Origin: Devosia aquimaris
GTDB taxonomy: Bacteria > Pseudomonadota > Alphaproteobacteria > Rhizobiales > Devosiaceae
DNA length: 64,000 nt
Direction: 5' to 3'
NCBI RefSeq assembly: GCF_020169335.1
Contig: NZ_JAIEZN010000001.1
Coordinates: 637,426-701,425, forward strand
The position numbers and the translations under genes were made by a program. The notes below the pieces were generated by a model. It was not told the DNA's origin. It made no database searches and worked only from the letters and a program-made list of their open reading frames with translations. The first letter of the stretch is position 1. Every line of letters starts with the position of its first letter. Positions 1 through 9,679 of this stretch are shown one piece after another.

Positions 1-1
1 C

Positions 2-274
2 GAGCCCCTTGGGGGCTTTGCCACCTATGTTCAGGACCGGCGGCTGAAACGCTGCTACGACGCGCTGATCGATCCGGATCTGCATCGGCTGAGCATTGCC
101 GAGATCGCGGAATCCATGGGTTTCCTGCATCCCAAAAGCTTCAGCCGGGCTTTCAGCCGCAAGATAGGGATGACGGCCCGCGAAGTCCGCGCCGCCGCAG
201 GCCAGCGAGACACCCTGCCGCCTGGGCGCAAGAACAGCGACCAATGGTGGACCTGGATCCACCACATGCGCTAA
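2..274 (+). CDS. AraC-family transcriptional regulator, C-terminal fragment (runs off the window)
   Basis: An open frame enters from the left edge and stops at TAA 272-274, giving about 90 residues. The segment matches the AraC/XylS DNA-binding domain: a first helix-turn-helix with RRLKRCYDALIDP, then the second helix-turn-helix SIAEIAESMGFLHPKSFSRAFSRKIGMTAREVR, where the conserved FSRAF and the glycine before the terminal helix are visible. The effector domain lies outside the window, so ligand and targets cannot be given. A tryptophan-rich tail (QWWTWIHH) follows the domain. Confidence 0.85.
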   Translation, partial: EPLGGFATYVQDRRLKRCYDALIDPDLHRLSIAEIAESMGFLHPKSFSRAFSRKIGMTAREVRAAAGQRDTLPPGRKNSDQWWTWIHHMR

Positions 275-905
275 CGCGCCGAGCCAAGGCCTGCGCGGAT
301 CCTTGCGAAGCGAGGCGTCCCCTGAATGGTCGGCGCGAGGACGACTTGTCACGCAGCCGTGACGCTGTTCGATTGCCGGCAAGAAACGGCCAGTTCTCAA
401 TCGCCACCATTGAGCCGCAGCCAAAACCGCGCACGCAATCGCTGCTTTCTGACACGCGACGACCAAAACCGGACAGGCTACTGTCGGCCCCCGTCTGCCG
501 ATAGTCAGAGAAGGCTGCGAGAAAGTGGTCGGCTCTGGGCGTTCTTTCGGGCGTCCGGGTTGCCTTGCACATTCCCTGAGAGCCGTCACCTGCTCCGGGT
601 CTTCGCCTTCGGGGCCATCTAAACGGGGTACGACCCGCCTCTGCCGTTTCGCCACATGTGTCAGGGCAGGCGCAGCCGCGTCCAAGTGCGCACGGCTGAT
701 CTGGACGCCGTGATCAAACGCCTCATCCGTGACGCTTCGTAGCTGGCCCTTGATTGTCTGCGCCACCCCGATCCCTCAATCCAATAGGTCGAATTCGGGT
801 TTCGGGCCAATCGCTGGCGCAGGGAGGTTTGTTTTGGCCGATGGGGTTCGGCGCTTGAGCCAATGAGCAGCAGCGGCGATGAGCTTATGACTGGACAAGA
901 TCGCG
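275..905. other. 631 bp without a recognisable gene
   Basis: Several short open frames occur on both strands, but none has a credible start with ribosome binding site or a recognisable family, and the longest minus-strand frame is the antisense of the AraC fragment. No transposase remnant, tRNA or clear terminator was seen. Confidence 0.5.
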
Positions 906-2900
906 CTACATCAGATCGCGGGCAAGCGACTTTTTCCAGTTGCGGTCGGCTACCCGTTCCCCGTTTTCAGTGACCAACATTTTGCCGGAGAGATGAAACT
1001 GATCCTTGTCGGAATTCATCTCCGTGACGCTGTCTATGCGGATGCGCCAGCCATCGCGGCCCATTTCGTAGCTCTGGGTGAGCACATATCGGGCTGAGCT
1101 TGGATCACTGTCGGCAATGGTCAGCTCGCGCTTGAGACTGTGGCTGAGTTCGGTGCCAATATCGTCAAAGCGCAGAATGCCCTCGCCGAACAACCCGCCA
1201 ATGCCTTCGGTGACATAGGTGGTGGTGCCGGCGACATGGTCCTGGCTGGACCAGCGGCGCACCGTGCCGGGATCGAGCTGGGTGACCGGGGTCGCCGGCC
1301 CATGCGCCGGGGACGGCAGCGACACTTCGGCGCTGTCGGCCGGGCGCACCGGCAGGGAGAGGGTACAGCCGGTGGTGTCGATGGTCAGCGTCGCCAGTTC
1401 CGGCGACGGCCAGACCATGGGCCAATAGGACGTGCCAATGGCGACGCGGATGGCGTGGCCGGCGGCAAAGCGATGCCCGCAATCGTTGAGCTTGACCACA
1501 ACGTCATAGAATTGGCCGGGCACCAGCGGCTCAGGCTGCTCGTGGCTGTCGCGATGAGTGAGGTTGAGCACCTGATAGCTGACGCGGGTGACCGAGCCAT
1601 CGGGGCGAACATCGGAGAGACGCACCGAAACTTGGGCTACCGGCTTGTCCGACGCCAGCCGCAGCGTCAGCAGGGGCGCACCAAGCACGTCAAAGCCTTC
1701 TGCCAGCACGGGCGTATCGAACACCAGGGCGCCGCCATCGTCTAGGCGCTGATCGGTGGGATGTTCGCCCACGCATCCGGTGCCCATCCATTCCCCGCCT
1801 GCCTTGCCATGGCTAAGCGGCGAGCAGATTGAGAGCATGCCTTCCGGCGCGGTGCCGATATGGAGACCATGATCAGCACCGAGACTGAAGGTGCGGGGCA
1901 GAATGGTCGGGGAGGGCCATTGCGCCTCGCCGACCCAGCGGCCGGGCGCATCGGTGCGCGTGCCGGTCGGGGCGACGCTGTCGTTGACATAGGCGCGCAG
2001 ATCGGGCTCGGCCATCACGCCGGTGTCCCGGCCCTTGAGCCAATGGTCCCACCAGCGCACGGCCTCCTGCAGGAAGCCGATGGCCGGGCCGGGCACGCCG
2101 TCATGCGGATAGATATGGCCCCAGGGGCCGATGATGGCCTTGCGCGGCGTCTTGAGGCCTTCAAGCAAGCGCGGCACGGCATTGGTATAGCTGTCTGCCC
2201 AGCCGCCGATGGCCAGCACCGGCACGGTGATATCGGCGAAATTCTCGCAGACCGAGCCGTGCTTCCAATAGGCGTCATAGCGTTGGTGTTCGGTCCACAG
2301 CGCGGGAAAGAACGGCAGCTCTGCGACACGCTTGAGCCAGGCGTCGCGCCAGGCGTCGCCGACGATCTCCGGGTCGAGCGGGCGGGCTTGATAGGCCAGC
2401 ATGATCGTGCCCCACCACAGATTGTCGTTGAGCAGCAAGCCGCCCATGTAGTGGATGTCGTCGGTATAGCGATTGTCGGTGGAATAGGCGGTGATCACAG
2501 CCTTGAGCGCCGGCGGGCGGCGGGCCGCCACCTGGAGGCCATTGAAGCCGCCCCAGCTCTTGCCCATCATGCCGACATTGCCATCGCACCAAGGCTGCGC
2601 CGCAATCCAGGCGATAACCTCAAGAGCATCGTCCTGCTCCTGGCGGAGATATTCATCGGCCATGTGGCCATCGCTTTCCCCGGTGCCGCGCATGTCAACG
2701 CGAATGGCGGCATAGCCATTCTGGGCGAAATAGCCGTGCATGGGTTCATCGCGGCCGCGGGTCCCGTCGCGCTTGCGATAGGGGATATATTCCAGCACGG
2801 CGGGCACTTTGGCATCGTCCTCGGGCAACCACAACCGGGCGCCGAGGCGGGTGCCGTCGGCCATGGGAATCCAGAGATGTTCGGTGATGCGGATGGTCAT
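906..2900 (-). CDS. CocE/NonD family hydrolase (X-Pro dipeptidyl-peptidase S15 fold)
   Basis: The 664-residue protein is a serine hydrolase of the CocE/NonD family, which includes cocaine esterase, glutaryl-7-ACA acylase and Xaa-Pro dipeptidyl-peptidases. Visible landmarks are the N-terminal LEYIPYRKRDGT oxyanion-hole tyrosine (about residue 41), the nucleophile elbow GKSWGG (Ser115), a WGHIYPHD segment that can carry the catalytic histidine, and a C-terminal jelly-roll domain. No signal peptide is visible, so it should act in the cytoplasm. It starts 13 bp after the ATPase gene and is the last gene of the Dpp-type transporter operon, which suggests that it hydrolyses the imported peptide, amide or ester. 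The exact substrate cannot be told from sequence. Confidence 0.9.
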   Translation of the reverse strand: MTIRITEHLWIPMADGTRLGARLWLPEDDAKVPAVLEYIPYRKRDGTRGRDEPMHGYFAQNGYAAIRVDMRGTGESDGHMADEYLRQEQDDALEVIAWIAAQPWCDGNVGMMGKSWGGFNGLQVAARRPPALKAVITAYSTDNRYTDDIHYMGGLLLNDNLWWGTIMLAYQARPLDPEIVGDAWRDAWLKRVAELPFFPALWTEHQRYDAYWKHGSVCENFADITVPVLAIGGWADSYTNAVPRLLEGLKTPRKAIIGPWGHIYPHDGVPGPAIGFLQEAVRWWDHWLKGRDTGVMAEPDLRAYVNDSVAPTGTRTDAPGRWVGEAQWPSPTILPRTFSLGADHGLHIGTAPEGMLSICSPLSHGKAGGEWMGTGCVGEHPTDQRLDDGGALVFDTPVLAEGFDVLGAPLLTLRLASDKPVAQVSVRLSDVRPDGSVTRVSYQVLNLTHRDSHEQPEPLVPGQFYDVVVKLNDCGHRFAAGHAIRVAIGTSYWPMVWPSPELATLTIDTTGCTLSLPVRPADSAEVSLPSPAHGPATPVTQLDPGTVRRWSSQDHVAGTTTYVTEGIGGLFGEGILRFDDIGTELSHSLKRELTIADSDPSSARYVLTQSYEMGRDGWRIRIDSVTEMNSDKDQFHLSGKMLVTENGERVADRNWKKSLARDLM

Positions 2901-2913
2901 GGGAATTCCAGGT

Positions 2914-4530
2914 TCAGGCAGTGATCTGGCGCTTGGCCAGCACGTCGTCGAGCCAGTCGCGGCGCAGCTCGGGCACGGAGGTCACCAGCTCTTCGGTATA
3001 GGGGTGGAATGGCGGCTGGAAGATCTCGGCCGTAGGTCCCTGTTCGACGATCCGGCCGCGCTGCATCACGACCGTGCGGTCGGCCAAGCGGCGGACGACG
3101 CCCAGGTCATGGGTGATGAACAGATAGGATAGACCCAATTCCCGCTGCAGGCTCTTGAGCAGGCGCAGGATGTCCTCGGCCACCAGCGGGTCGAGGGCGG
3201 AGGTGACCTCGTCGCAGATGATGAGGTCTGGCTTGGCCGCCAGCGCCCGCGCAATGCAGACGCGCTGCTTCTGGCCACCCGACAGGGCGCCGGGCAGGCG
3301 GCCGGCAAAGTCCTGCGGCAGGCCGATCAGATCGAGCAAGCGCGCAACCGCCTTCTCCTTGGGCACGTCATACATGCCGAAGTAGAATTTCATCGGTCGC
3401 CCGATGATCTCTCCCACGGTCTGGCGCGGATTGAGCGCAACATCGGGCAGTTGATAGACCAGCTGGATGCGCCGCAGCTCCTCGCGCGTGCGCTGCTTGT
3501 AGGAGCGATCCAGCCGGCGCCCGTCAAAGCTGATCATGCCGGCCGAGGTCGGCATCAGCCCGGCAATGGCTCGCGCCAGCGTCGATTTGCCGGAGCCGGA
3601 TTCGCCGACCACGGCTAGCGTCTCTCCACGGCGCAGGGTGCAGGATATATCGTCGAGCACAGCGGTCTTGCCGTAGTAGGCGTGCACGCCGCTGACATCG
3701 AGCAGCACATCGCCGATCTGGCGGTCGCTGGCTTCGCCCACCAGATTGCCGCGCCGCTCGGCAACGAGCATGCGCGTATAGTCATCGCGCGGGGCCTCGA
3801 GCACCTGCTCGGCCGTGCCCTCTTCCACCAGCTTGCCGTGGCGCAGCACCATGATGCGATTGGCGATCTGGGCGACCACGGCCAGGTCATGGGTGATGTA
3901 GAGCGCCGAAGTGTTGTAGCGCTGGATGAGGCTGCGCAGCAGGGCCAGCACCTCGATCTGCGTGGTCACGTCGAGCGCCGTGGTGGGCTCGTCGAGCACG
4001 ATGATATCGGGCCGGCAGGACATGGCCATGGCGACCATGGCGCGCTGCAACTGGCCGCCGGACACCTGGTGCGGATAACGCTCCCCAAATGTCTCCGGGT
4101 TGGGCAATTGCAGGGTCTTGAGCAGTTCGAGCTTCCAGGCTTCGGCCTCGGGCCGGCTCATCTTGCCGTGGTAGAGCGCGCCTTCGATGATCTGCTCGCC
4201 GATGCGGATGGCCGGGTTGAAGGCGGCGGCCGCCGATTGGGCGACATAGGCAATGCGCGCGCCGCGCATCGCCTCGCGGCTGGCGCGGCTGCCGTCCATC
4301 AGGGAGGTGCCGCCGATTTCGATACTGCCACCGATGATGCGGCAGCCGCCGCGGCCATAGCCCATGGCAGCCAGGCCAATGGTTGATTTGCCGGCGCCCG
4401 ATTCCCCGATCAGTCCCAGCACTTCGCCGGGCGCCAGATCGACATCAATGCCGTCGACCAGGATGGCGCCATTGGGGGCCGCGACGCGCAGGCCGCGGAC
4501 CGTCAGCACGTTGTTTGGTGACTGGCTCAT
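2914..4530 (-). CDS. Peptide-type ABC transporter ATP-binding protein, DppD-DppF fusion
   Basis: 538 residues with two complete ABC domains in one chain, as in YejF/GsiA. The first has Walker [10 protein letters not shown] (about residue 41) and signature [10 protein letters not shown]; the second has GESGSGKST (about residue 307) and [10 protein letters not shown]. Each has a Walker B with DEPTTALD or DEVTSALD. The fused arrangement replaces separate DppD and DppF. Its ATG overlaps the stop of the upstream permease by 4 bp (ATGA), so the two are translationally coupled. Confidence 0.95.
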   Translation of the reverse strand: MSQSPNNVLTVRGLRVAAPNGAILVDGIDVDLAPGEVLGLIGESGAGKSTIGLAAMGYGRGGCRIIGGSIEIGGTSLMDGSRASREAMRGARIAYVAQSAAAAFNPAIRIGEQIIEGALYHGKMSRPEAEAWKLELLKTLQLPNPETFGERYPHQVSGGQLQRAMVAMAMSCRPDIIVLDEPTTALDVTTQIEVLALLRSLIQRYNTSALYITHDLAVVAQIANRIMVLRHGKLVEEGTAEQVLEAPRDDYTRMLVAERRGNLVGEASDRQIGDVLLDVSGVHAYYGKTAVLDDISCTLRRGETLAVVGESGSGKSTLARAIAGLMPTSAGMISFDGRRLDRSYKQRTREELRRIQLVYQLPDVALNPRQTVGEIIGRPMKFYFGMYDVPKEKAVARLLDLIGLPQDFAGRLPGALSGGQKQRVCIARALAAKPDLIICDEVTSALDPLVAEDILRLLKSLQRELGLSYLFITHDLGVVRRLADRTVVMQRGRIVEQGPTAEIFQPPFHPYTEELVTSVPELRRDWLDDVLAKRQITA

Positions 4531-5354
4531 CGGTCGGCTCCCTGAGTAGTGCCGCCGGAGCTGAGCAGCCAGTCGACCACCAGATTGACCCCAATGGTGA
4601 GGAGCGCAATGGCGGCCGCCGGGAACAGCGGCGCGTAAAGGCCATAGAGAATGGCCTGCTGGTTGTCCTTGACCATGCCGCCCCAGTCCGCGAACGGCGG
4701 CTGGATGCCGAGGCCCAGGAAGGACAGGCCCGCGACGAACAGGAAGGTGAAGCAGAAGCGCATGCCGAATTCGGCAATCAGCGGCGGCAGGGCATTGGGC
4801 AGGATTTCCCTTGTGATCAGCCAGCCCAGGCTTTCACCGCGCAGACGAGCCGTCTCGGCATATTCGAGCACGCTGATGCCCTGGGCCACGACGCGGGCCA
4901 GGCGGAACACACGGGTGCTGTCGAGCAGGGCAATGGTGAAGATCAGCACCGGCACCGAGGAGCCCAGCGCCTGCAGCACCACCAGCGCCGAGATCAGCAC
5001 CGGAATGCACATCACGGTGTCAACGATGCGCGACAGCACCGTGTCGACCCAGCCGCCGAACAGGGCCGCAATAAAGCCCATCGGAATGCCGATGCAGAAC
5101 GAGATCAGCGAGGCGGCCAGCGAGACGCCGATTGACATCTGCGCGCCGGCCAACAGGCGCGAAGCCATGTCGCGGCCATTCTGGTCGAGCCCGAACCAGA
5201 ACTGGGCCGAGGGCGGATCAAAGGGCGCGCCCACGATCTCGTTCTGGCCATAGGGGGCCAGCATGGGCCCGAAGACAAAGACGAGGAGGTTGAGCGTCAC
5301 GATAACGAGGCCCAGCCAGGCGGAAAAGGGAATGGCCTTGAGCTTGCTGGTCAT
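4527..5354 (-). CDS. Peptide-type ABC transporter permease, DppC-like
   Basis: A 275-residue inner-membrane permease (BPD_transp_1). Start taken at the ATG at 5354 (MTSKLKAIPFS), because it overlaps the stop of the upstream DppB-like gene by 4 bp and because the in-frame region before it is arginine/alanine-rich and not protein-like. Features are an N-terminal membrane helix, FWFGLDQNGRDMASRLLAGAQ typical of DppC, and an EAA-loop-like stretch AETARLRGESLGWLITREILPNALPPL. It pairs with the next permease to form the channel. Confidence 0.93.
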   Translation of the reverse strand: MTSKLKAIPFSAWLGLVIVTLNLLVFVFGPMLAPYGQNEIVGAPFDPPSAQFWFGLDQNGRDMASRLLAGAQMSIGVSLAASLISFCIGIPMGFIAALFGGWVDTVLSRIVDTVMCIPVLISALVVLQALGSSVPVLIFTIALLDSTRVFRLARVVAQGISVLEYAETARLRGESLGWLITREILPNALPPLIAEFGMRFCFTFLFVAGLSFLGLGIQPPFADWGGMVKDNQQAILYGLYAPLFPAAAIALLTIGVNLVVDWLLSSGGTTQGADR

Positions 5355-6298
5355 CTTGGGTGCCTCAGGCGCGGATTGAGGGCAATGGCGACAATGTCGG
5401 CGATGGAATTGAGGATGACATAGGCCGCCCCGAACACCATGGCCGCCGCCTGCACCAATGGCAGGTCGCGCTTGGCGACGGCGTCGACCATGAAGCGCCC
5501 CAGCCCGTTGTAGTTGAAGATGGCTTCGACCAGCACCACGCCGGTGATGAGATAGGCGACGTTGAAGGCCACCACATTGACGATGGGCGCGGCAGCATTG
5601 GGCAGCGCATGGCGCAGCACGACGCGGCGGGTGCGCAGGCCCTTGAGAAAGGCCGTTTCGACATAGGCCTGGTCCATCACCGAGAGCACGGCGGTGCGCG
5701 TCATGCGCATCATCTGTGCCACAGTGACCAGCACCAGCGTCAGGGCCGGCAGGGTGGTGGCGCGCAGCCAATCGGGGAAGCTCATGCCGGCATAGGTGTC
5801 AGCGAGGCTCGGCAACAGGTTGAACTGCACCGAGAGGAACAAGATCAGCAGCAGGCCCAGGAAATATTCGGGCAGCGACACGAAGGCGAGTGCCACGATG
5901 TTGATCGTGCGGTCGAACAGGCTGCCGCGGCGCACGGCGGCCGCCAGGCCCAGCAGCACGGCAATCGGCACCGAGACGACGGCGGCATAGGCGGCTAGCG
6001 CCATGGTATTGCCGAAGCGCGGCCAGAGCAGATCGGCCACAGGCTGGCGATTGGCCAGCGACATGCCGAGATCACCGGTGACGAAGCCATGTAGCCAGCT
6101 CAGATAGCGCTGCCAGGCGGGAAGATCGAGGCCGAGATCCTGTCGGAGAGCAGCCAGCGATTCCGGCGTTGCATTCTGTCCGAGAATTGCCGAGGCGACG
6201 TCGCCAGGCAGGAGCTGGGTGCCCGCGAAAATCAACGCGGACACCAGCAGGAGCGTCAGGATCCCCAGCGCAACACGCTTAAGGATGAGTTGGATCAT
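5351..6298 (-). CDS. Peptide-type ABC transporter permease, DppB-like
   Basis: A 315-residue permease with the DppB layout: N-terminal helix (MIQLILKRVALGILTLLLVSALIF), periplasmic loop with the LPGDVA and LRQDLGLDLPAWQRYLSWL signature, and the EAA motif VETAFLKGLRTRRVVLRHALPNAAAPI. Its ATG shares one base with the stop of the substrate-binding protein gene (TAATG), and its own stop overlaps the DppC start. The order binding protein, B, C, fused ATPase, hydrolase is one transcription unit. Confidence 0.94.
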   Translation of the reverse strand: MIQLILKRVALGILTLLLVSALIFAGTQLLPGDVASAILGQNATPESLAALRQDLGLDLPAWQRYLSWLHGFVTGDLGMSLANRQPVADLLWPRFGNTMALAAYAAVVSVPIAVLLGLAAAVRRGSLFDRTINIVALAFVSLPEYFLGLLLILFLSVQFNLLPSLADTYAGMSFPDWLRATTLPALTLVLVTVAQMMRMTRTAVLSVMDQAYVETAFLKGLRTRRVVLRHALPNAAAPIVNVVAFNVAYLITGVVLVEAIFNYNGLGRFMVDAVAKRDLPLVQAAAMVFGAAYVILNSIADIVAIALNPRLRHPR

Positions 6299-7869
6299 TA
6301 TGCTTCGAGCCAGACCTTTTCGGCCAGGCGCGCACCCATGAAGTTGAACATCGGATGGGTGGTCACGCCGCCCAGCTTGGTCGAAACGGCGTCCAGATAA
6401 TCGCCAAACATCGGGATCATCGCACCACCATCATCGGAAATCAGCTGCTGCAGCTCAGCATAGATTTCCTTGCGCTTGGCATTGTCGAGCAGCGCGCGGG
6501 CCTCGACCAGCTTGGCGTCGAACGTCTCGTTCTTCCAATGCGTGTCGTTCTGCGCCGAGGTGGAGGAATAGGCAATGGTCAGCATCTGGTCAGCCGTGGG
6601 GCGGCCGCCCCAATAGCCCATCGAGAACGGCGCCTTCATCCACACATTGGACCAGTAGCCGTCCGAGGGTTCGCGCTTGATCGAGAGGGATATGCCCGAG
6701 GCAGAAGCCGAGGACTGGAAGATGGCGGCCGCGTCGACGGCGCCCGAGAAGGCTGCGTCAGAGGCCGAGAGCTCGATGCTCAGGCTGTCGAGTCCGGCTT
6801 CCTTGAGGTAGAACTTGGACTTTTCCGGATCATAGGCGCGCTGGGGCAGATCGGCGGCATAGAAGGGGTCGGTCTTGGGAATGGGGTGGTCATTGCCGAG
6901 CTGGCCATAGCCGCGCAGGGCAGTGGTCAACAGCTGCTCGCGGTCGATGGCATATTTGATGGCCATGCGGACATTGTTGTCGGTGTAGACGCCCAGGGTG
7001 CAGTCCATCAGGAAGGTGAAGTGCTGACCACCGGCCGACTGGATCACCGTCAGGTTCGGATTGCGCTTGAGCAGATCGACGGTCTTGAAGTCGAGCTGGT
7101 TGATGGCATGCACCTGGCCGCTCATCATCGCATTGGTGCGGGCGGCGATATCGTTGATGACGATGACTTCGACGGCATCGACCCAGGCGGTATCGGGCTT
7201 CCAGTAGCTTTCATTGCGGGTGAAGCGGGCGCGCACGCCGGGTTCATAGCTTTCGAGCACGAAGGGGCCAGTGCCGACGGGCTTGGTCCAGTCTTCAAAG
7301 CCTTCCGGCACGATCAGGAAGTGATAGTCCGACAGGATATAGGGCAGGTCGGCATTGCCGCTGTCCAGGACGATCTTGATCTGGCTGTCGGAGACCTTGA
7401 CCACATCGGTGAACTGGCCGGCGGTGGAGCGCGCGGCAGAAGTCGAGGCCTCGCCGCGATGCAGGTTCAGCGAATAGAGGATGTCTTCGGCGGTCAGCGT
7501 CTTGCCATTGTGGAAGGTGACGCCCTGGCGAATGTTGAAGGTCCATTCCTTGGCGTCGGCCGAAGGTTCCCAGCTCTCAAACAGCTCGGGCTGGACCTGG
7601 TTGTCCTTGTCGATCTCGACCAGGCCGTTGAACACCATATAGGCCTGATTCACAGGCACCCAGTCATTGAGCACGCGAATGTCGAAGGTGTCGGTTGTCG
7701 AACCGCCGCCGATGCCCAGCTTGAGCACGCCGCCGCGCTTGGGCGTTGCCTCCTGCGCGAAGGCTGCGGGAACGATGAGCCCGCTGGCCAATGTGGTGAG
7801 TGCCAGGCCTGCGGTGCCGGCCATGAACTGGCGGCGGCTCAGGTCGAATGACGACGTGTTCTGCGACAT
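6298..7869 (-). CDS. Periplasmic substrate-binding protein, SBP family 5 (peptide type), Tat-exported
   Basis: 523 residues. The start at 7869 is chosen because it gives MSQNTSSFDLSRRQFMAGTAG, a twin-arginine signal with the SRRQF motif followed by a hydrophobic stretch and an AFA cleavage site, and an AAGGTAGGA ribosome binding site lies just before it. The mature part shows the family 5 hallmarks: VEIDKDNQVQPELFESWEPS and the FNIRQGVTFHNGKTLTAEDI segment. It delivers the substrate to the downstream permeases; which peptide or peptide-like compound is unknown. Confidence 0.92.
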   Translation of the reverse strand: MSQNTSSFDLSRRQFMAGTAGLALTTLASGLIVPAAFAQEATPKRGGVLKLGIGGGSTTDTFDIRVLNDWVPVNQAYMVFNGLVEIDKDNQVQPELFESWEPSADAKEWTFNIRQGVTFHNGKTLTAEDILYSLNLHRGEASTSAARSTAGQFTDVVKVSDSQIKIVLDSGNADLPYILSDYHFLIVPEGFEDWTKPVGTGPFVLESYEPGVRARFTRNESYWKPDTAWVDAVEVIVINDIAARTNAMMSGQVHAINQLDFKTVDLLKRNPNLTVIQSAGGQHFTFLMDCTLGVYTDNNVRMAIKYAIDREQLLTTALRGYGQLGNDHPIPKTDPFYAADLPQRAYDPEKSKFYLKEAGLDSLSIELSASDAAFSGAVDAAAIFQSSASASGISLSIKREPSDGYWSNVWMKAPFSMGYWGGRPTADQMLTIAYSSTSAQNDTHWKNETFDAKLVEARALLDNAKRKEIYAELQQLISDDGGAMIPMFGDYLDAVSTKLGGVTTHPMFNFMGARLAEKVWLEA

Positions 7870-7966
7870 TTTCCTACCTTGTAGTCTTTGACTGTCCACG
7901 CTCCACCAGGGCGGCGGAGGCGGTCCCCTGAGGCGGAATACTAGTGGGGAAATAGCCGCGCCCGGC

Positions 7967-7981
7967 ATGACATAAAGTCAT
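7967..7981. promoter_or_regulatory. Short palindrome in the divergent region, possible operator
   Basis: ATGAC-ATAAA-GTCAT is a perfect 5-bp inverted repeat about 100 bp before the binding protein start, inside the 264-bp region between divergent genes. The LysR gene two positions away is a candidate binder; there is no direct proof. Confidence 0.3.
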
Positions 7982-8133
7982 ACCCCCATCGGAAACCAGC
8001 GTGTGGCGAACGCCTGATATCCCCGCTAGATGGCGCCTTGCTCCGGCCGAGGACACGCCATCGTGGACGTGCCTTTTTCCCCTGCGCCGGGCATGCTGGC
8101 GCGCCAGATCCGGTGCGCCTTGGAGGAGATGAC

Positions 8134-8451
8134 ATGGAGCTTGCGACGGTCGTTGGGCTCATTGGCGCTGTGGCCTATCTGGCGGGTTATGCTCTCATCC
8201 AGATGCGCATTCTATCCATCGATGACGGGCGCTATGCCGCGCTCAATGTGCTAGGCGGCGTGGCGCTGATATACTCTCTGCTGTGGAGCTTCAACCTCGG
8301 CTCGTTCTTGACTCAGGTTGCCTGGCTGATCTTCACCATCGTGGGCTATTTCCATAGCCGCCATCATCAGCGCAAGGCGGCCGCAGCCTCTGTGGTGCTG
8401 ACCGAAGCCGCGAACGACACCGAGAGCGTGTCACAGGCGCCGGCGGCCTGA
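8134..8451 (+). CDS. Small inner-membrane protein, CBU_0592-like family
   Basis: 105 residues. Start at ATG 8134 with TGGAGGAG upstream. Three predicted membrane helices: VGLIGAVAYLAGYALIQ, AALNVLGGVALIYSLLW and FLTQVAWLIFTIVGYF, followed by a short charged tail (HSRHHQRK and an acidic end). The LIGAVAYLAGY...N.LGG.ALIYSL layout is that of the CBU_0592-type transmembrane domain proteins, whose function is unknown. It stands alone, 3 bp from the convergent LysR gene. Confidence 0.75.
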   Translation: MELATVVGLIGAVAYLAGYALIQMRILSIDDGRYAALNVLGGVALIYSLLWSFNLGSFLTQVAWLIFTIVGYFHSRHHQRKAAAASVVLTEAANDTESVSQAPAA

Positions 8452-8454
8452 GTG

Positions 8455-9345
8455 TCATCCAACATCGCCCACATTATGGGCGATCAGCCAGTCCGACACC
8501 TCGCGCACGATACGACGCTGGTGCCGGTCGGCCGGGCGCATCAGGTAAAAGCGCCCACCAGACTGCATCATATGCTCATGTGCTGGCACGAGCGTGCCGG
8601 CCTCAAGCTGCTCGCGGATCAGCCAGGTCCAGCCCAACACATATCCGCCACCCTGCATGGCCGCTGCCACGCACAGACCATAATCGCCCAGCAACCAGCG
8701 GCGCATGGGGGGAGGCGGCGCAATACCGGCGCTTTGCCACCATTGCGGCCAGTCCTGCCATTCGCGCATCACATCCTCGATGCCGATGGCGACCGGATTG
8801 GCGACTTCGAGCAGCGGCGGTAGGCCAGGCGCTGAAACCGGCACGATTTCCTCGCGCCCCAGCACCGTTATATTGACGCCCACGGGCCGTTCGCTGCGAT
8901 AGAACACTGCCAGGTCGAATTCATCCAGCCGCAGGTGCACGATGTCGTCGGTCACCTTGAGGCGCAGTTCGAGCCCGGCGATCTCGCGCTGCATGCGCGT
9001 CAGTCGCGGCATGAACCATTGATCGGCAATGCCGCGCGAGCAGGCGATGGTGATCTGGCGCGGGCCGGCCCAGCTGCGGATGCCCTCGGTGACGGCGGCA
9101 ACATCGCCAAGCGCGCGTGAGATGTCGACGGCATAGGCCTCGCCAACCGGCGTCAGATGCACGCCGTGCACGGCGCGAGCAAACAGCTTGGAGCCGATGA
9201 AGGACTCCAGCTTGCCGATCTGCCGGCTGACTGCGCTCTGTGTCAGCCCCAGCTCGACGCCGGCGCGCGAGAAGCTGCCAAGCCGCGATGCGGCTTCGAA
9301 CACGACAAGAGCATTCAGCGGAGGCAATTTTCCGAGTTTGGCCAT
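8455..9345 (-). CDS. LysR-family transcriptional regulator, GcvA-like
   Basis: 296 residues. ATG at 9345 preferred over GTG at 9351 because AAGGGTG precedes it at good spacing. The N-terminal winged helix-turn-helix is complete (PPLNALVVFEAASRLGSFSRAGVELGLTQSAVSRQIGKLESFIGSKLF), and the opening LPPLNAL is typical of GcvA-type regulators. The effector domain follows. Its target is not obvious: neighbours are the peptide transporter operon and the small membrane protein. Confidence 0.93.
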   Translation of the reverse strand: MAKLGKLPPLNALVVFEAASRLGSFSRAGVELGLTQSAVSRQIGKLESFIGSKLFARAVHGVHLTPVGEAYAVDISRALGDVAAVTEGIRSWAGPRQITIACSRGIADQWFMPRLTRMQREIAGLELRLKVTDDIVHLRLDEFDLAVFYRSERPVGVNITVLGREEIVPVSAPGLPPLLEVANPVAIGIEDVMREWQDWPQWWQSAGIAPPPPMRRWLLGDYGLCVAAAMQGGGYVLGWTWLIREQLEAGTLVPAHEHMMQSGGRFYLMRPADRHQRRIVREVSDWLIAHNVGDVG

Positions 9346-9679
9346 AGGCACCCTTCTAAACAGAAGCTTGGCGCGGGACTACCACGCAGCAAGTTGGCGA
9401 AGAAGAGCCAGTGTCCATCGTGGTGTCTAGGCGTCACGCTCCATCCTGCGTCGTGCTCCACCAGTCAATTCGCTACACGCTGCTGACAGAGGTCTTGCGT
9501 TCACGTCGTCCGCCGGTCCGGCTCGACGAATGAACCATGGCCTTTGCCATGTTCAAGCAAAAGACCCATGGATCATGCATATTCTTGGCGACCGGCCGCA
9601 CGGTCCCACCCGACGATCCTGATCGGCGCCCAGTCCATTGCCGCTATCAATCGCGGTCCATCTGGCAAGTGTTTGCCGC
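9346..9679. other. 334 bp between two LysR genes, no gene seen
   Basis: No open frame with a plausible start and no clear terminator. It must hold the promoter of the downstream LysR gene (minus strand), but no convincing -35/-10 pair could be assigned. Confidence 0.4.

Noticed and set aside
1860..2924. 354-residue open frame on the plus strand
   Set aside because: It is antisense to the CocE/NonD gene, with glycine/histidine/alanine-rich composition typical of a shadow frame in GC-rich DNA.
4527..5771. 414-residue version of the DppC-like permease
   Set aside because: The first 139 codons overlap the DppB-like gene and are low-complexity; the real start is the coupled ATG at 5354.
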